Both the position numbers and the translations under genes were made by a program. Shown here in pieces: positions 8,378-15,899 of a stretch of DNA of 64,000 bases (within the stretch, counting starts at the first letter, position 1; each line of letters begins with the position of its first letter). The DNA is from Deltaproteobacteria bacterium. Its GTDB lineage: Bacteria > Desulfobacterota > Desulfobacteria > Desulfobacterales > UBA5852. The stretch is from positions 1 to 64,000 of the forward strand of contig JAHLLS010000001.1 in assembly GCA_020444045.1 (NCBI GenBank), in the 5' to 3' direction. The notes below the pieces were generated by a model, which was not told the origin of the DNA, did not search any database, and was given only the letters and a program-made list of their open reading frames with translations.

Positions 8378-9391
8378 ATGACTTCGGAATTCATTTCGCT
8401 GGACCACGGAAGCGGGGGCAAGATTGCCCATCGCCTGACCGCAGACCTGCTCCTGCCGCTTTTTGACAATCCGATCCTCTCCGACATGCATGATGGAGCA
8501 GTGCTGGCACTCAATGACCACACCCGGGTGGCGTTTTCCACCGACACCTTTACGGTCACGCCGTTGTTTTTCCCCGGTGGCGATATTGGTGAACTGGCCG
8601 TCAACGGAACCATCAACGACGTGGCCATGTGTGGTGCAACCCCCCTGTTTATCAGTCTGGCCTTGATTATCGAAGAAGGCTTTCCCATGGCGGACCTGAC
8701 CCGAATTCTTCAAAGCATCCAAAAGGCCGCAACCCGGGCCGGCGTCCAGGTGGTGACCGGCGATACCAAGGTTGTGCCCAAAGGCGCGGCGGACGGTCTT
8801 TTTATCAACACCTCGGGCATCGGTCTGATTCCCGAAAATGTCACCATCGGCAGCACGGGTGCCCGTCCCGGCGATAAAATTATTTTGAGCGGCACCATGG
8901 CCGATCACGGCATGACGATCCTGACCCAGCGGGAAGGTCTTTCATTTGACAGCGCCATCCAAAGCGACTCGGCACCGCTGAACCAGATGGTCGCCAAGAT
9001 TTTGGCCGCCAGCGGCAATGTGCATGTGTTGCGCGATCCAACCCGGGGAGGCGTTGGAACGACCCTGAATGAAATCGCGGAAAGTTCCCGGGCCGGCATT
9101 GTCTTGCAGGAAAACCGCCTGCCGGTGCGTGAAGCCGTCGCCGGTGTCTGCGAATTGCTGGGCTTCGACCCCCTGTATGTCGCCAATGAGGGAAAGTTGT
9201 TGGCCTTCGTGGCCGCCGAGGATGCCGAAAAGGTGCTGGCGGCAATTCAATCCGATCCGTTCGGCCGGGAGGCCTGCGTCATCGGCGACGTCACGGCTGA
9301 ACACCCGGGCCAGGTGGTGCTGGAAACCCTTATCGGCGGTCGCCGGATCGTGGACATGCTTACCGGTGAACAGCTGCCACGTATCTGTTGA
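8378..9391 (+). CDS. hypE: Hydrogenase maturation protein HypE
   Basis: A 337-aa AIR-synthase-related (PurM-like) ATPase. It dehydrates the carbamoyl group delivered by HypF to a thiocyanate on its own C-terminal cysteine. The family C-terminus LPRIC is intact, and the N-terminal glycine-rich loop DHGSGGK and the ATP site (STDTFTVTPLFFPGGDIG, NDVAMCGATP) are present. ATG 8378 has AAAGGA upstream; a GTG at 8339 lies close to the hypD stop and is less likely. hypA and hypB, the nickel-insertion partners, are not next to it and must lie elsewhere or be replaced. Confidence 0.96.
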   Translation: MTSEFISLDHGSGGKIAHRLTADLLLPLFDNPILSDMHDGAVLALNDHTRVAFSTDTFTVTPLFFPGGDIGELAVNGTINDVAMCGATPLFISLALIIEEGFPMADLTRILQSIQKAATRAGVQVVTGDTKVVPKGAADGLFINTSGIGLIPENVTIGSTGARPGDKIILSGTMADHGMTILTQREGLSFDSAIQSDSAPLNQMVAKILAASGNVHVLRDPTRGGVGTTLNEIAESSRAGIVLQENRLPVREAVAGVCELLGFDPLYVANEGKLLAFVAAEDAEKVLAAIQSDPFGREACVIGDVTAEHPGQVVLETLIGGRRIVDMLTGEQLPRIC

Positions 9392-9444
9392 TTGTGGTTT
9401 GTCCCACTGACGGCGAATGGCCCTGCCGGCTCAATGACGTTGGA

Positions 9445-10527
9445 ATGCCCATGCCTTTTTTAATCACCAATCGATTCGAAGCCCGGCTCAGAACGCATGC
9501 CGCCAAGCGGCTCTTATGCGTGGGATCGGTTGGCTTGGCGCTTTTGCTCATCCTGTCGGGATGCTTCGGCCAGCGAGAAATCAAGCTGGCCGGGAAAACC
9601 ATGGGCACCACGTATCACATCACCGTTATTGGCGGCTATTTGACAGCTGCCGCGCCGCTGCAAGCAGCCATCGACGATCGACTGGCCGCCATCAATGCCA
9701 GTATGTCCACCTACCGTCCCGACAGCGAGATCAGCCGCTTCAACCAGATAACGACCGTGGACACGCCCTTTCCCATAGGGAAGGATTTCCAGGCCGTGAT
9801 GCACCTTTCCCAAAAACTTTTCCACATCACCCAGGGGGCCTGGGACGGTACGCTGGATCCGCTGATCGATCTATGGGGCTTCGGCCGGACCAAGCGCCCC
9901 GAAAAGCATGTCCCATCGGAAGACGCCATCCGGACGCGGCTTGCCTCGGTCGGTTTCCAGTATATCGTGCTCCATCCCGATGGCCAGTTGAGCAAAAAAC
10001 TGCCCACCGTTTCACTGGACCTGGCCTCTGTCGCCAAAGGCTACGCCGTGGATGCGGTCGCCGCCCTGATCCACCAGAAAGGGTTTGACAATTATCTGGT
10101 GGAAATCGGGGGGGAAGTTTATGCGGCGGGGGTCCGTATCGACAATCAGCCCTGGCGCATCGGGATCAACAAACCGGAAGCCGGCGCTTCCGCCGATCAG
10201 GTTTACCATGTCGCTACCCTGCAGGATCGAGCCTTTGCCACCAGTGGTGACTATCGCAATTTTTTTGACATCGATGGCCGGCGCTACGCGCACATTATCG
10301 ACCCCCGCACCGGCTATCCGGTGTCCAACGACGTGGTCAGCGTGTCGGTCACGGCCGACACCTGTGCCCTGGCGGACGGCCTGGCGACAGCGTTGATGGT
10401 CATGGGCGCCGCCCGCGGCATCGACCTGGTCAACCAAATGGAAAACGTGGAATGCCTGATCGTCACGCGTGATGATGGTGACCGCCTTATCGATCATCTG
10501 TCGCAGGGGTTCCGGATCGCAAACTGA
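9445..10527 (+). CDS. apbE: FAD:protein FMN transferase ApbE (lipoprotein)
   Basis: About 360 aa. The enzyme attaches FMN covalently to Thr/Ser of flavoproteins such as RnfG, RnfD or NqrC subunits outside the cytoplasmic membrane. A lipoprotein signal ends in LLILSGC, so the mature protein is lipid-anchored and faces the periplasm. Family features are GKTMGTTYHITV, SMSTYRPDSEISRFN, the SLDLASVAKGYAVD segment and DPRTGYPVSNDVVSVSV with the metal- and FAD-binding residues. Start codons 9445 and 9451 are both possible; the frame is open back to 9388, but that would place a long hydrophilic leader before the signal. It begins right after hypE and may be cotranscribed, though its usual targets are ion-pumping complexes rather than hydrogenase. 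Confidence 0.93.
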   Translation: MPMPFLITNRFEARLRTHAAKRLLCVGSVGLALLLILSGCFGQREIKLAGKTMGTTYHITVIGGYLTAAAPLQAAIDDRLAAINASMSTYRPDSEISRFNQITTVDTPFPIGKDFQAVMHLSQKLFHITQGAWDGTLDPLIDLWGFGRTKRPEKHVPSEDAIRTRLASVGFQYIVLHPDGQLSKKLPTVSLDLASVAKGYAVDAVAALIHQKGFDNYLVEIGGEVYAAGVRIDNQPWRIGINKPEAGASADQVYHVATLQDRAFATSGDYRNFFDIDGRRYAHIIDPRTGYPVSNDVVSVSVTADTCALADGLATALMVMGAARGIDLVNQMENVECLIVTRDDGDRLIDHLSQGFRIAN

Positions 10528-10577
10528 ACCAGAAGGGCAAGGCCCATTTCGGCCGCCCATTGAGAATCGATCACCGG

Positions 10578-11912
10578 ATGCAAATTCACTTGATCAATCT
10601 TGGCTGTGCCCGCAACCAGGTGGACAGCGAAATCATGACCGGCCGCCTGGAGAAGGCCGGCCATGATTTCACCGAAGACCCGGCCCGGGCCGAGGCCATC
10701 ATCATCAACACCTGCTGCTTCATCGAGGACGCCGCCAGCGAATCCATCGACACGATCCTTGCGGCGGCCGCCTTCAAAGAAACCGGCTGCTGTCGGCGCC
10801 TCATCGTGGCCGGCTGTCTGCCCGAGCGCTACCGGGAAGAGGTGCGCGACGCTCTGCCGGAAGCCGATTTTTTCCTGGGAACAGGCGCCTATGACCGCAT
10901 TGTGGACGCCCTTGCTGAGGAAATAGAGGACCCGGCGCCATGCCTGCTGCCCGATCCGGACAGCCTTGCACCCCAGACGACCGACACCCCCCGGGCACGG
11001 CCCCAGGGGCCCATGGCCTATCTGAAAATCGCCGAGGGCTGCGACCGGCAATGCACCTTCTGCATTATCCCCCGCTTGCGAGGCCGCCAAAAGAGCCGGC
11101 CGCTACACGATATTCTGCAGGAAGCCCGGAAGATGGTGGCCGCCGGCATCAAGGAACTGGTGCTCGTGGGCCAGGAAACCACGCGCTACGGCGCCGACCG
11201 CCCAAACGAGGATAAAGGCCTGGCCGACCTCCTTGCCGAACTCAGCACACTTTCCGAAGACCTGTGGATCCGCTTCATGTACGGCCATCCCGACAGCCTG
11301 AGTGACACCATCCTGCAAACGGTGGCCTCCCACGCCAATCTGTGCCCCTATTTTGATATCCCGATTCAGCACGTCAGTGCCCCCGTGCTTCGCCGGATGG
11401 GACGCCCTTACGACCCCTCCCGCATCACCCAGCTGGTCCGTCACATACGCACCAGCATGCCTGAAGCAGCCTTGCGAACGACGGTCATCGTGGGATTCCC
11501 CGGCGAAACCGACGACGATTTCCAGCAACTGCTCCACTTCATCGAAACGGTTCCATTCGATCATCTCGGTGTATTTACCTATTCGGATGCCGACGATCTG
11601 GCGTCGCACCGACTGCCGGACCATGTGCCGCCGGATATTGCGCAGCAACGCCGGGACATCCTCATGGAACGACAGCGGGGGATCTCCGAGTCGTTGAACC
11701 AAAAATATCTCGGGCGCTGTGTTGATGTTTTATTGGAAGAATCGCCCGAAACCGGTCTTTTTATTGGGCGAACCATGTTCCAGGCTCCGGAAGTGGACGG
11801 TCTGACGTATGTGCGCTCCCGTGCGCCCGGGGACCCAATGGCGGTGGGGCAGTTTGTCCGAACCCGGATTATCGACACCCTGGAATACGACCTGGTGGGA
11901 GAACCGGAATGA
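10578..11912 (+). CDS. rimO: Ribosomal protein uS12 methylthiotransferase RimO
   Basis: A 444-aa radical-SAM enzyme that adds a methylthio group to the beta-carbon of an aspartate in ribosomal protein S12. The N-terminal UPF0004 domain holds three cysteines for an auxiliary [4Fe-4S] cluster (LGCARNQVDSE, NTCCFI, VAGCLPERY). The radical-SAM CxxxCxxC motif is CDRQCTFC, followed by IIPRLRGRQKSR. A TRAM domain closes the protein (LEESPETGLFIGRT region). These features separate RimO from MiaB. ATG 10578 is chosen; TTG 10560 would add six residues. The stop overlaps the next gene by 4 nt (ATGA). Confidence 0.95.
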   Translation: MQIHLINLGCARNQVDSEIMTGRLEKAGHDFTEDPARAEAIIINTCCFIEDAASESIDTILAAAAFKETGCCRRLIVAGCLPERYREEVRDALPEADFFLGTGAYDRIVDALAEEIEDPAPCLLPDPDSLAPQTTDTPRARPQGPMAYLKIAEGCDRQCTFCIIPRLRGRQKSRPLHDILQEARKMVAAGIKELVLVGQETTRYGADRPNEDKGLADLLAELSTLSEDLWIRFMYGHPDSLSDTILQTVASHANLCPYFDIPIQHVSAPVLRRMGRPYDPSRITQLVRHIRTSMPEAALRTTVIVGFPGETDDDFQQLLHFIETVPFDHLGVFTYSDADDLASHRLPDHVPPDIAQQRRDILMERQRGISESLNQKYLGRCVDVLLEESPETGLFIGRTMFQAPEVDGLTYVRSRAPGDPMAVGQFVRTRIIDTLEYDLVGEPE

Positions 11913-12889
11913 CTGATCTGAAGACCCGCATCCTGGGCCTGGTCAAAGATGAACTGGTCGACATCGAGGCGGAACTGGTGCAGCATCTGAACCCCCACCT
12001 GGATCTCGTGCGAGAGGTGGCCGGCCACATCCTGTTCAGCGGCGGCAAACGGCTGCGGCCCTTGCTCCTCGTTCTGGCCGCTCGCATGTGCGACTACCGC
12101 GGTGACTATGACAAAACCTTCTCGATATCGCTGGAATACCTCCACGCCGCCACCCTGCTGCATGACGATTTAATCGATGACGCGGACCTGCGTCGCGGCC
12201 GACCGGTGGCCCATTCCATCTGGGGCAATGCGACAACGATTCTGGTGGGGGATTTTCTTCTGGCCCGGGCCCTCACCCTTGCCGCCGGCACCGGCAACAT
12301 CGACATCATCAAAGTGGTCGCGGGGATTACCGAAAACATGTCCCAGGGCGAAATCCATCAGCTGAGCCGGAAAGGCGATCTATCCCTGAGCGAGACCGAG
12401 TACCGGGAAGTTATTTGGCGCAAGACCGCTGTCCTGTTCGAGGGCGCCTGCCGGTCGGCAGCCCTGCTGGCCGGGGCATCACCGGATCGAATCGAAGCCT
12501 TATCGACCTATGGCGCCAATCTTGGCCTTGCCTTTCAAATGGCGGACGATCTCATCGACTATACGTCCGATACGCAAGAACTGGGCAAAAAGGCCGGCGC
12601 GGATTTGCGGGAAGGCAAACTCACCTTGCCCGTCATCGCCGCCCTCCAGGCCGCGGACAGTCAGGATCGTGCCCGCATGGCAAGCATTATCCGCAACCCT
12701 TCATTTACAACCGAGGATTTCGAAGCCCTGAAAGGGTTGCTGCAGCACTACGGCGGCCTGGACTACACGCGCGCGAAGGCGCGGGAACACGTAAAACTTG
12801 CGAAAGAAGCCCTTTCGAAATTCAAGCCGTCGGAGACAACCGGCATACTCCATGATCTTGCCGATTTTACATTGCAGCGCCGGGCTTGA
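11909..12889 (+). CDS. Trans-polyprenyl diphosphate synthase (IspB/HepT type)
   Basis: A 326-aa prenyl chain elongase that condenses isopentenyl diphosphate onto an allylic primer. It probably makes the side chain of menaquinone. The first aspartate-rich motif is DDLIDDADLRRG (residues about 90-101) and the second is DDLIDYTSD (about 213-221). GGKRLRPLLL, another family signature, lies near residue 46. The residues before the first aspartate motif (EYLHAATLLH) carry small side chains, which suits a long-chain product, but the chain length cannot be read reliably. The start overlaps the rimO stop. Confidence 0.92.
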   Translation: MTDLKTRILGLVKDELVDIEAELVQHLNPHLDLVREVAGHILFSGGKRLRPLLLVLAARMCDYRGDYDKTFSISLEYLHAATLLHDDLIDDADLRRGRPVAHSIWGNATTILVGDFLLARALTLAAGTGNIDIIKVVAGITENMSQGEIHQLSRKGDLSLSETEYREVIWRKTAVLFEGACRSAALLAGASPDRIEALSTYGANLGLAFQMADDLIDYTSDTQELGKKAGADLREGKLTLPVIAALQAADSQDRARMASIIRNPSFTTEDFEALKGLLQHYGGLDYTRAKAREHVKLAKEALSKFKPSETTGILHDLADFTLQRRA

Positions 12890-12972
12890 TCGTGTCATAC
12901 CGGCCCACGAGGGCCGATGCATAATTGAAACGCAAGACACCCGTTCATCCAACAGCAGGAGGTTTCGAGCGC

Positions 12973-13686
12973 ATGAATCCAAGACGCCGTATAACGTGCT
13001 GGGGCATCGTCCTCACCCTGTCGCTTATCATTACCGGGGCTATCGACGCGGCCGCCCAATCGTCACCGCCAGCCTCCAAAACGTACCTGGTGGTCGGCAC
13101 CAGCCTGGTTCAGAAAGGAGGCCTTAACGCCGCCAAAGAACTGGCCATTGCCAACGGCAAGCGTGTCGCGGTGGAGCAGATGACGGCCGAATTGCTCCCC
13201 CTGGAGCTGCTCGTTCAGCACTTTTCGGATATCAACACCGTTATCTATAACCAGGCCGATAAATTCATCCAGTTTTATAAAATGCTCAACGAAGTGAATG
13301 AGGGCAATCACTACCGGATCTTGGTCCAGGCAAAGGTTTCCGGCCGCATGATTCAGGACAAATTACGCGCAGCAGGCATCCTTTTAGCGGACGCCCGGCC
13401 AGCGGTTAACCTCTCCCTGACCGTTATGGGAACGGATAATCTTTCCAGTTTCGTTCTCTTCCGCAGCAGCTTGAATAAGATGGAGGGGGTCGAGGCCGTT
13501 CAAATCCGCGAGATCCTCCCGAATCAAACGACCCTTTCGGTCGGTTACCGTGGATCGGCCGGCGCCTTTGCCGAAGCCCTGCTGCGGGAGCAGCATGACG
13601 GATTTACCACCCGGGTTTACCAGGAATCCGATAAATCCTTCCGCATCGACCTGGCGCCTGCGGAACCCGTGCAACAACAGGATTAG
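12973..13686 (+). CDS. Exported protein of unknown function, FlgT-like N-domain
   Basis: A 237-aa protein. ATG 12973 lies 10 nt after AGGAGG; an upstream codon at 12925 would bury that site. Residues 1-28 form a signal peptide (IVLTLSLIITGAIDAAAQ). The mature part starts with a segment (KTYLVVGTSLVQKGGLNAAKELAIANGKRVAVEQ) of the kind seen in FlgT-like and other periplasmic envelope proteins, where alanine-rich helices precede a VEQ.. turn. The C-terminal half (about 140-230) may be a second alpha/beta repeat. It sits 2 nt before the phosphatidyltransferase gene. No catalytic motif is visible and no flagellar genes are nearby, so only envelope location can be proposed. Confidence 0.8.
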   Translation: MNPRRRITCWGIVLTLSLIITGAIDAAAQSSPPASKTYLVVGTSLVQKGGLNAAKELAIANGKRVAVEQMTAELLPLELLVQHFSDINTVIYNQADKFIQFYKMLNEVNEGNHYRILVQAKVSGRMIQDKLRAAGILLADARPAVNLSLTVMGTDNLSSFVLFRSSLNKMEGVEAVQIREILPNQTTLSVGYRGSAGAFAEALLREQHDGFTTRVYQESDKSFRIDLAPAEPVQQQD

Positions 13687-13688
13687 CC

Positions 13689-14264
13689 GTGACCCGTTCG
13701 CCCGGCTTCATCATCAACATTCCCAACCTGCTGACCCTGCTTCGCATTCTGATCACACCGCTTTTTGTGATCTTTATGATCAAGGGCCAGTATCGATTAT
13801 CCTTGTTGATTTTTTTCCTGGCGGGCGTGAGCGACGGGCTGGATGGGCTCTTTGCGCGCTGGTTCAATCAGAAAACCGTTCTGGGAGCCCATCTCGACCC
13901 CATTGCCGACAAATTGCTCCTCACCTCGGCCTTCGTCGCCCTGGCCGTGCAGCAGGTTATACCCAGCTGGCTGGCCGTGGTGGTTATCAGTCGTGACATC
14001 CTGATCATCACGGGTATCGCCATCCTGCGCTTCTTTCACATTGCCTTTACCATTCGCCCCAGCATGATCAGCAAGTGCACCACCGCCATACAGCTGGCAA
14101 CCGTGTTTCTGGTCCTGCTGCGGTTTGAAATAGCGGCGGTTCAACCATTGCTGCTGCCTCTCTTCTGGTTTACCACGCTCCTGACAACGGTCTCCGGCTT
14201 GCACTACGTCGTTTTAGGCATCACCCTCTTAAATCAGGAACAGCAGGACAAACCCGAAAACTGA
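13689..14264 (+). CDS. pgsA: CDP-alcohol phosphatidyltransferase (PgsA type)
   Basis: A 191-aa integral membrane enzyme that most likely makes phosphatidylglycerol phosphate from CDP-diacylglycerol and glycerol 3-phosphate. The family motif D-x2-D-G-x2-A-R-x8-G-x3-D-x3-D is complete: DGLDGLFAR followed by GAHLDPIAD near residues 49-74. Five or six hydrophobic segments are evident. The start is GTG 13689, 2 nt after the previous stop. Which alcohol is used (glycerol phosphate, serine or inositol) cannot be proved from motifs alone; the length and N-terminus (NIPNLLTLLRI) favour PgsA. Confidence 0.9.
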   Translation: MTRSPGFIINIPNLLTLLRILITPLFVIFMIKGQYRLSLLIFFLAGVSDGLDGLFARWFNQKTVLGAHLDPIADKLLLTSAFVALAVQQVIPSWLAVVVISRDILIITGIAILRFFHIAFTIRPSMISKCTTAIQLATVFLVLLRFEIAAVQPLLLPLFWFTTLLTTVSGLHYVVLGITLLNQEQQDKPEN

Positions 14265-14297
14265 TCGCGCCCATCGTTAGGTATCCCTCTATTTTGC

Positions 14298-14326
14298 TTG
14301 ACATAAATCCAACAGGATGCTAATTG
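14298..14326 (+). promoter_or_regulatory. Promoter of tRNA-Val
   Basis: TTGACA at 14298-14303, exactly 17 nt of spacer, and TAATTG at 14321-14326. The first transcribed base would be near 14333, about 11 nt before the tRNA. Confidence 0.7.
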
Positions 14327-14343
14327 CCCCACTTACAATTTAC

Positions 14344-14418
14344 AGGCACGTAGCTCAGGGGGAGAGCGCTACCCTGACACGGTAGAAGTCGTTGGTTCAA
14401 ATCCAATCGTGCCTACCA
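14344..14418 (+). tRNA. tRNA-Val(GAC)
   Basis: A complete 75-nt cloverleaf. The acceptor strands AGGCACG and CGTGCCT pair over 7 bp, then discriminator A and an encoded CCA. The anticodon loop CUGACAC between CTACC and GGTAG gives GAC. The T-arm is GTTGG-TTCAAAT-CCAAT. It has its own promoter and a strong terminator. Confidence 0.95.
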
Positions 14419-14466
14419 AAAATCAAAGGGGCCACGGTACAAAACCGTGGCCCCTTTGATTTTTGG
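14418..14466 (+). terminator. Intrinsic terminator after tRNA-Val
   Basis: A near-perfect stem of about 20 bp (ATCAAAGGGGCCACGGT paired with ACCGTGGCCCCTTTGAT) with a short loop, flanked by A5 and T5. It begins on the last base of the tRNA and could work on both strands. Confidence 0.9.
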
Positions 14467-14667
14467 ATTTCAATTCCTCGCAGGATTTATAGCTGCCGGT
14501 CATGGGGCTTTTGCAGAGGCTGCAACTATACGCCAAAATTTCTATAGAATAAATTTCTCATTTTCTATGTAATTTGGTTCTCATTTTTCCGTTTTCTTTG
14601 ACTATATCAACCTCAATAGTATCACTATCTATTTGATAATAAATCATATTTATAAATATGAAAATTT

Positions 14668-14696
14668 TTGCACAGTTGTTGCATATGTTACATAAT
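14668..14696 (+). promoter_or_regulatory. Possible promoter of the PEP-CTERM esterase gene
   Basis: TTGCAC at 14668-14673, a 17-nt spacer and CATAAT at 14691-14696, inside a very A+T-rich stretch (14520-14700). The leader would be about 40 nt and holds the GGGAGG ribosome binding site. Confidence 0.45.
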
Positions 14697-14742
14697 TCAA
14701 CGGACCAGCTTAACCTCAAAACGGTAACAGGGAGGATTTTGG

Positions 14743-15672
14743 ATGAAAAAAAGGGCGTTATTGGTAGGGGCTTTATTTTTATGTCTCTTATTCCCATTCA
14801 GCACATCGGTGTTTGCCTACAGCCAGATTGTTGCCTTCGGCGACAGCCTTTCCGACAATGGCCCTGAAGATGGTGATGGTTTCGGTCGGTTCACAGATCC
14901 GGGGGGACTTGTGTGGGTTGACTATCTGGCCCAGGATCTGGGAGTTGGGTTGTTGGATATGGCCTATGGGGCAGCTCGCACGTATGGCAATCCATATTCA
15001 CCTTTTTCGACTACAGACCCACTATATGTGGACTCAATGTTTGGCTTCAACTGGCAGGTCGATAAATATCTAACGATGACAAATAATATTGCAGATCCGA
15101 ATAACCTCTACACGGTATGGATTGGCGGCAATGATTTGTTGAATCTGGACGGGAATAGGCCCGGAAAAGTAATCGTGAATGCTGCTATTAACATTGGATC
15201 TGCCATCGGTGCGTTATATGACGCCGGTGCCACCGATATTGTGTTGATGAACATGCCCAACCTGGGCGCAACACCGCTCATGAACGGCACAATATACGAT
15301 ACACCTGAATACGGCGAATCTTTGTCACAGGGTTTCAACTGTTCCCTGGCAATAACGCAGGCGATCATGGAGTGGTACCTCCCGGATCTTAACCTGTTTT
15401 CCGTTGATATTTTTGCGCTCATGGATGAATTTATTACCAGCGGTGATTTATACTTTGACAACGTCACAACCATGCTTAAATACGACAGTGACACCGAAGG
15501 CCAAAGATACCTTTTCTGGGATGAAATTCACCCCACGACCTATGCCCACGAACTAATTGCGGATGCGGTTTACAGCCAAGTGGCGCCGGTCCCCGAGCCC
15601 TCCACCATTGTTCTGATGGGCTTAGGTCTTGTCGGTCTGGCCGGTCTGGGTCGGAAAAAATTCCGAAAATAG
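14743..15672 (+). CDS. SGNH/GDSL esterase with PEP-CTERM sorting signal
   Basis: A 309-aa exported hydrolase. A signal peptide (residues 1-25, ending SVFAYS) is followed by the GDSL block FGDSLSDNG with the nucleophile serine. Block III is IGGNDLL, and the catalytic Asp/His pair is in DEIHPTTYAH near the C-terminus. Residues 283-309 are a PEP-CTERM signal: VPEPSTIV, a hydrophobic helix, then an arginine/lysine-rich end (GRKKFRK). An exosortase should therefore process and anchor it at the cell surface or deliver it to an extracellular matrix. No exosortase lies in the window. The gene is monocistronic, with its own promoter and terminator, and its flanks are more A+T-rich than the surroundings. 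The substrate is unknown. Confidence 0.9.
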   Translation: MKKRALLVGALFLCLLFPFSTSVFAYSQIVAFGDSLSDNGPEDGDGFGRFTDPGGLVWVDYLAQDLGVGLLDMAYGAARTYGNPYSPFSTTDPLYVDSMFGFNWQVDKYLTMTNNIADPNNLYTVWIGGNDLLNLDGNRPGKVIVNAAINIGSAIGALYDAGATDIVLMNMPNLGATPLMNGTIYDTPEYGESLSQGFNCSLAITQAIMEWYLPDLNLFSVDIFALMDEFITSGDLYFDNVTTMLKYDSDTEGQRYLFWDEIHPTTYAHELIADAVYSQVAPVPEPSTIVLMGLGLVGLAGLGRKKFRK

Positions 15673-15691
15673 CGAGCCGTTATTGGTATCT

Positions 15692-15727
15692 TAAAAACCC
15701 CGCTGCAAGTCAGAAGCGGGGTTTTTT
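15692..15727 (+). terminator. Intrinsic terminator after the esterase gene
   Basis: AAAAACCCCGCT pairs with AAGCGGGGTTTTTT around a 9-nt loop. The A-tract on the other side makes it potentially bidirectional. Confidence 0.88.
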
Positions 15728-15899
15728 ATATCAAGGGGAAGATCCGCCCGATCGCCTCTCTTTTCCGGCGTTGTCAGTAATGTGCCGCCGCCAGGCTTAA
15801 AAGCATATTCCCATATACGCAATAATATGATAAGAATATAGGACGTTATCGCACACAAACGGCCTTTTAAACGCGACTCAATCTGATCCAGAAAGCTTT

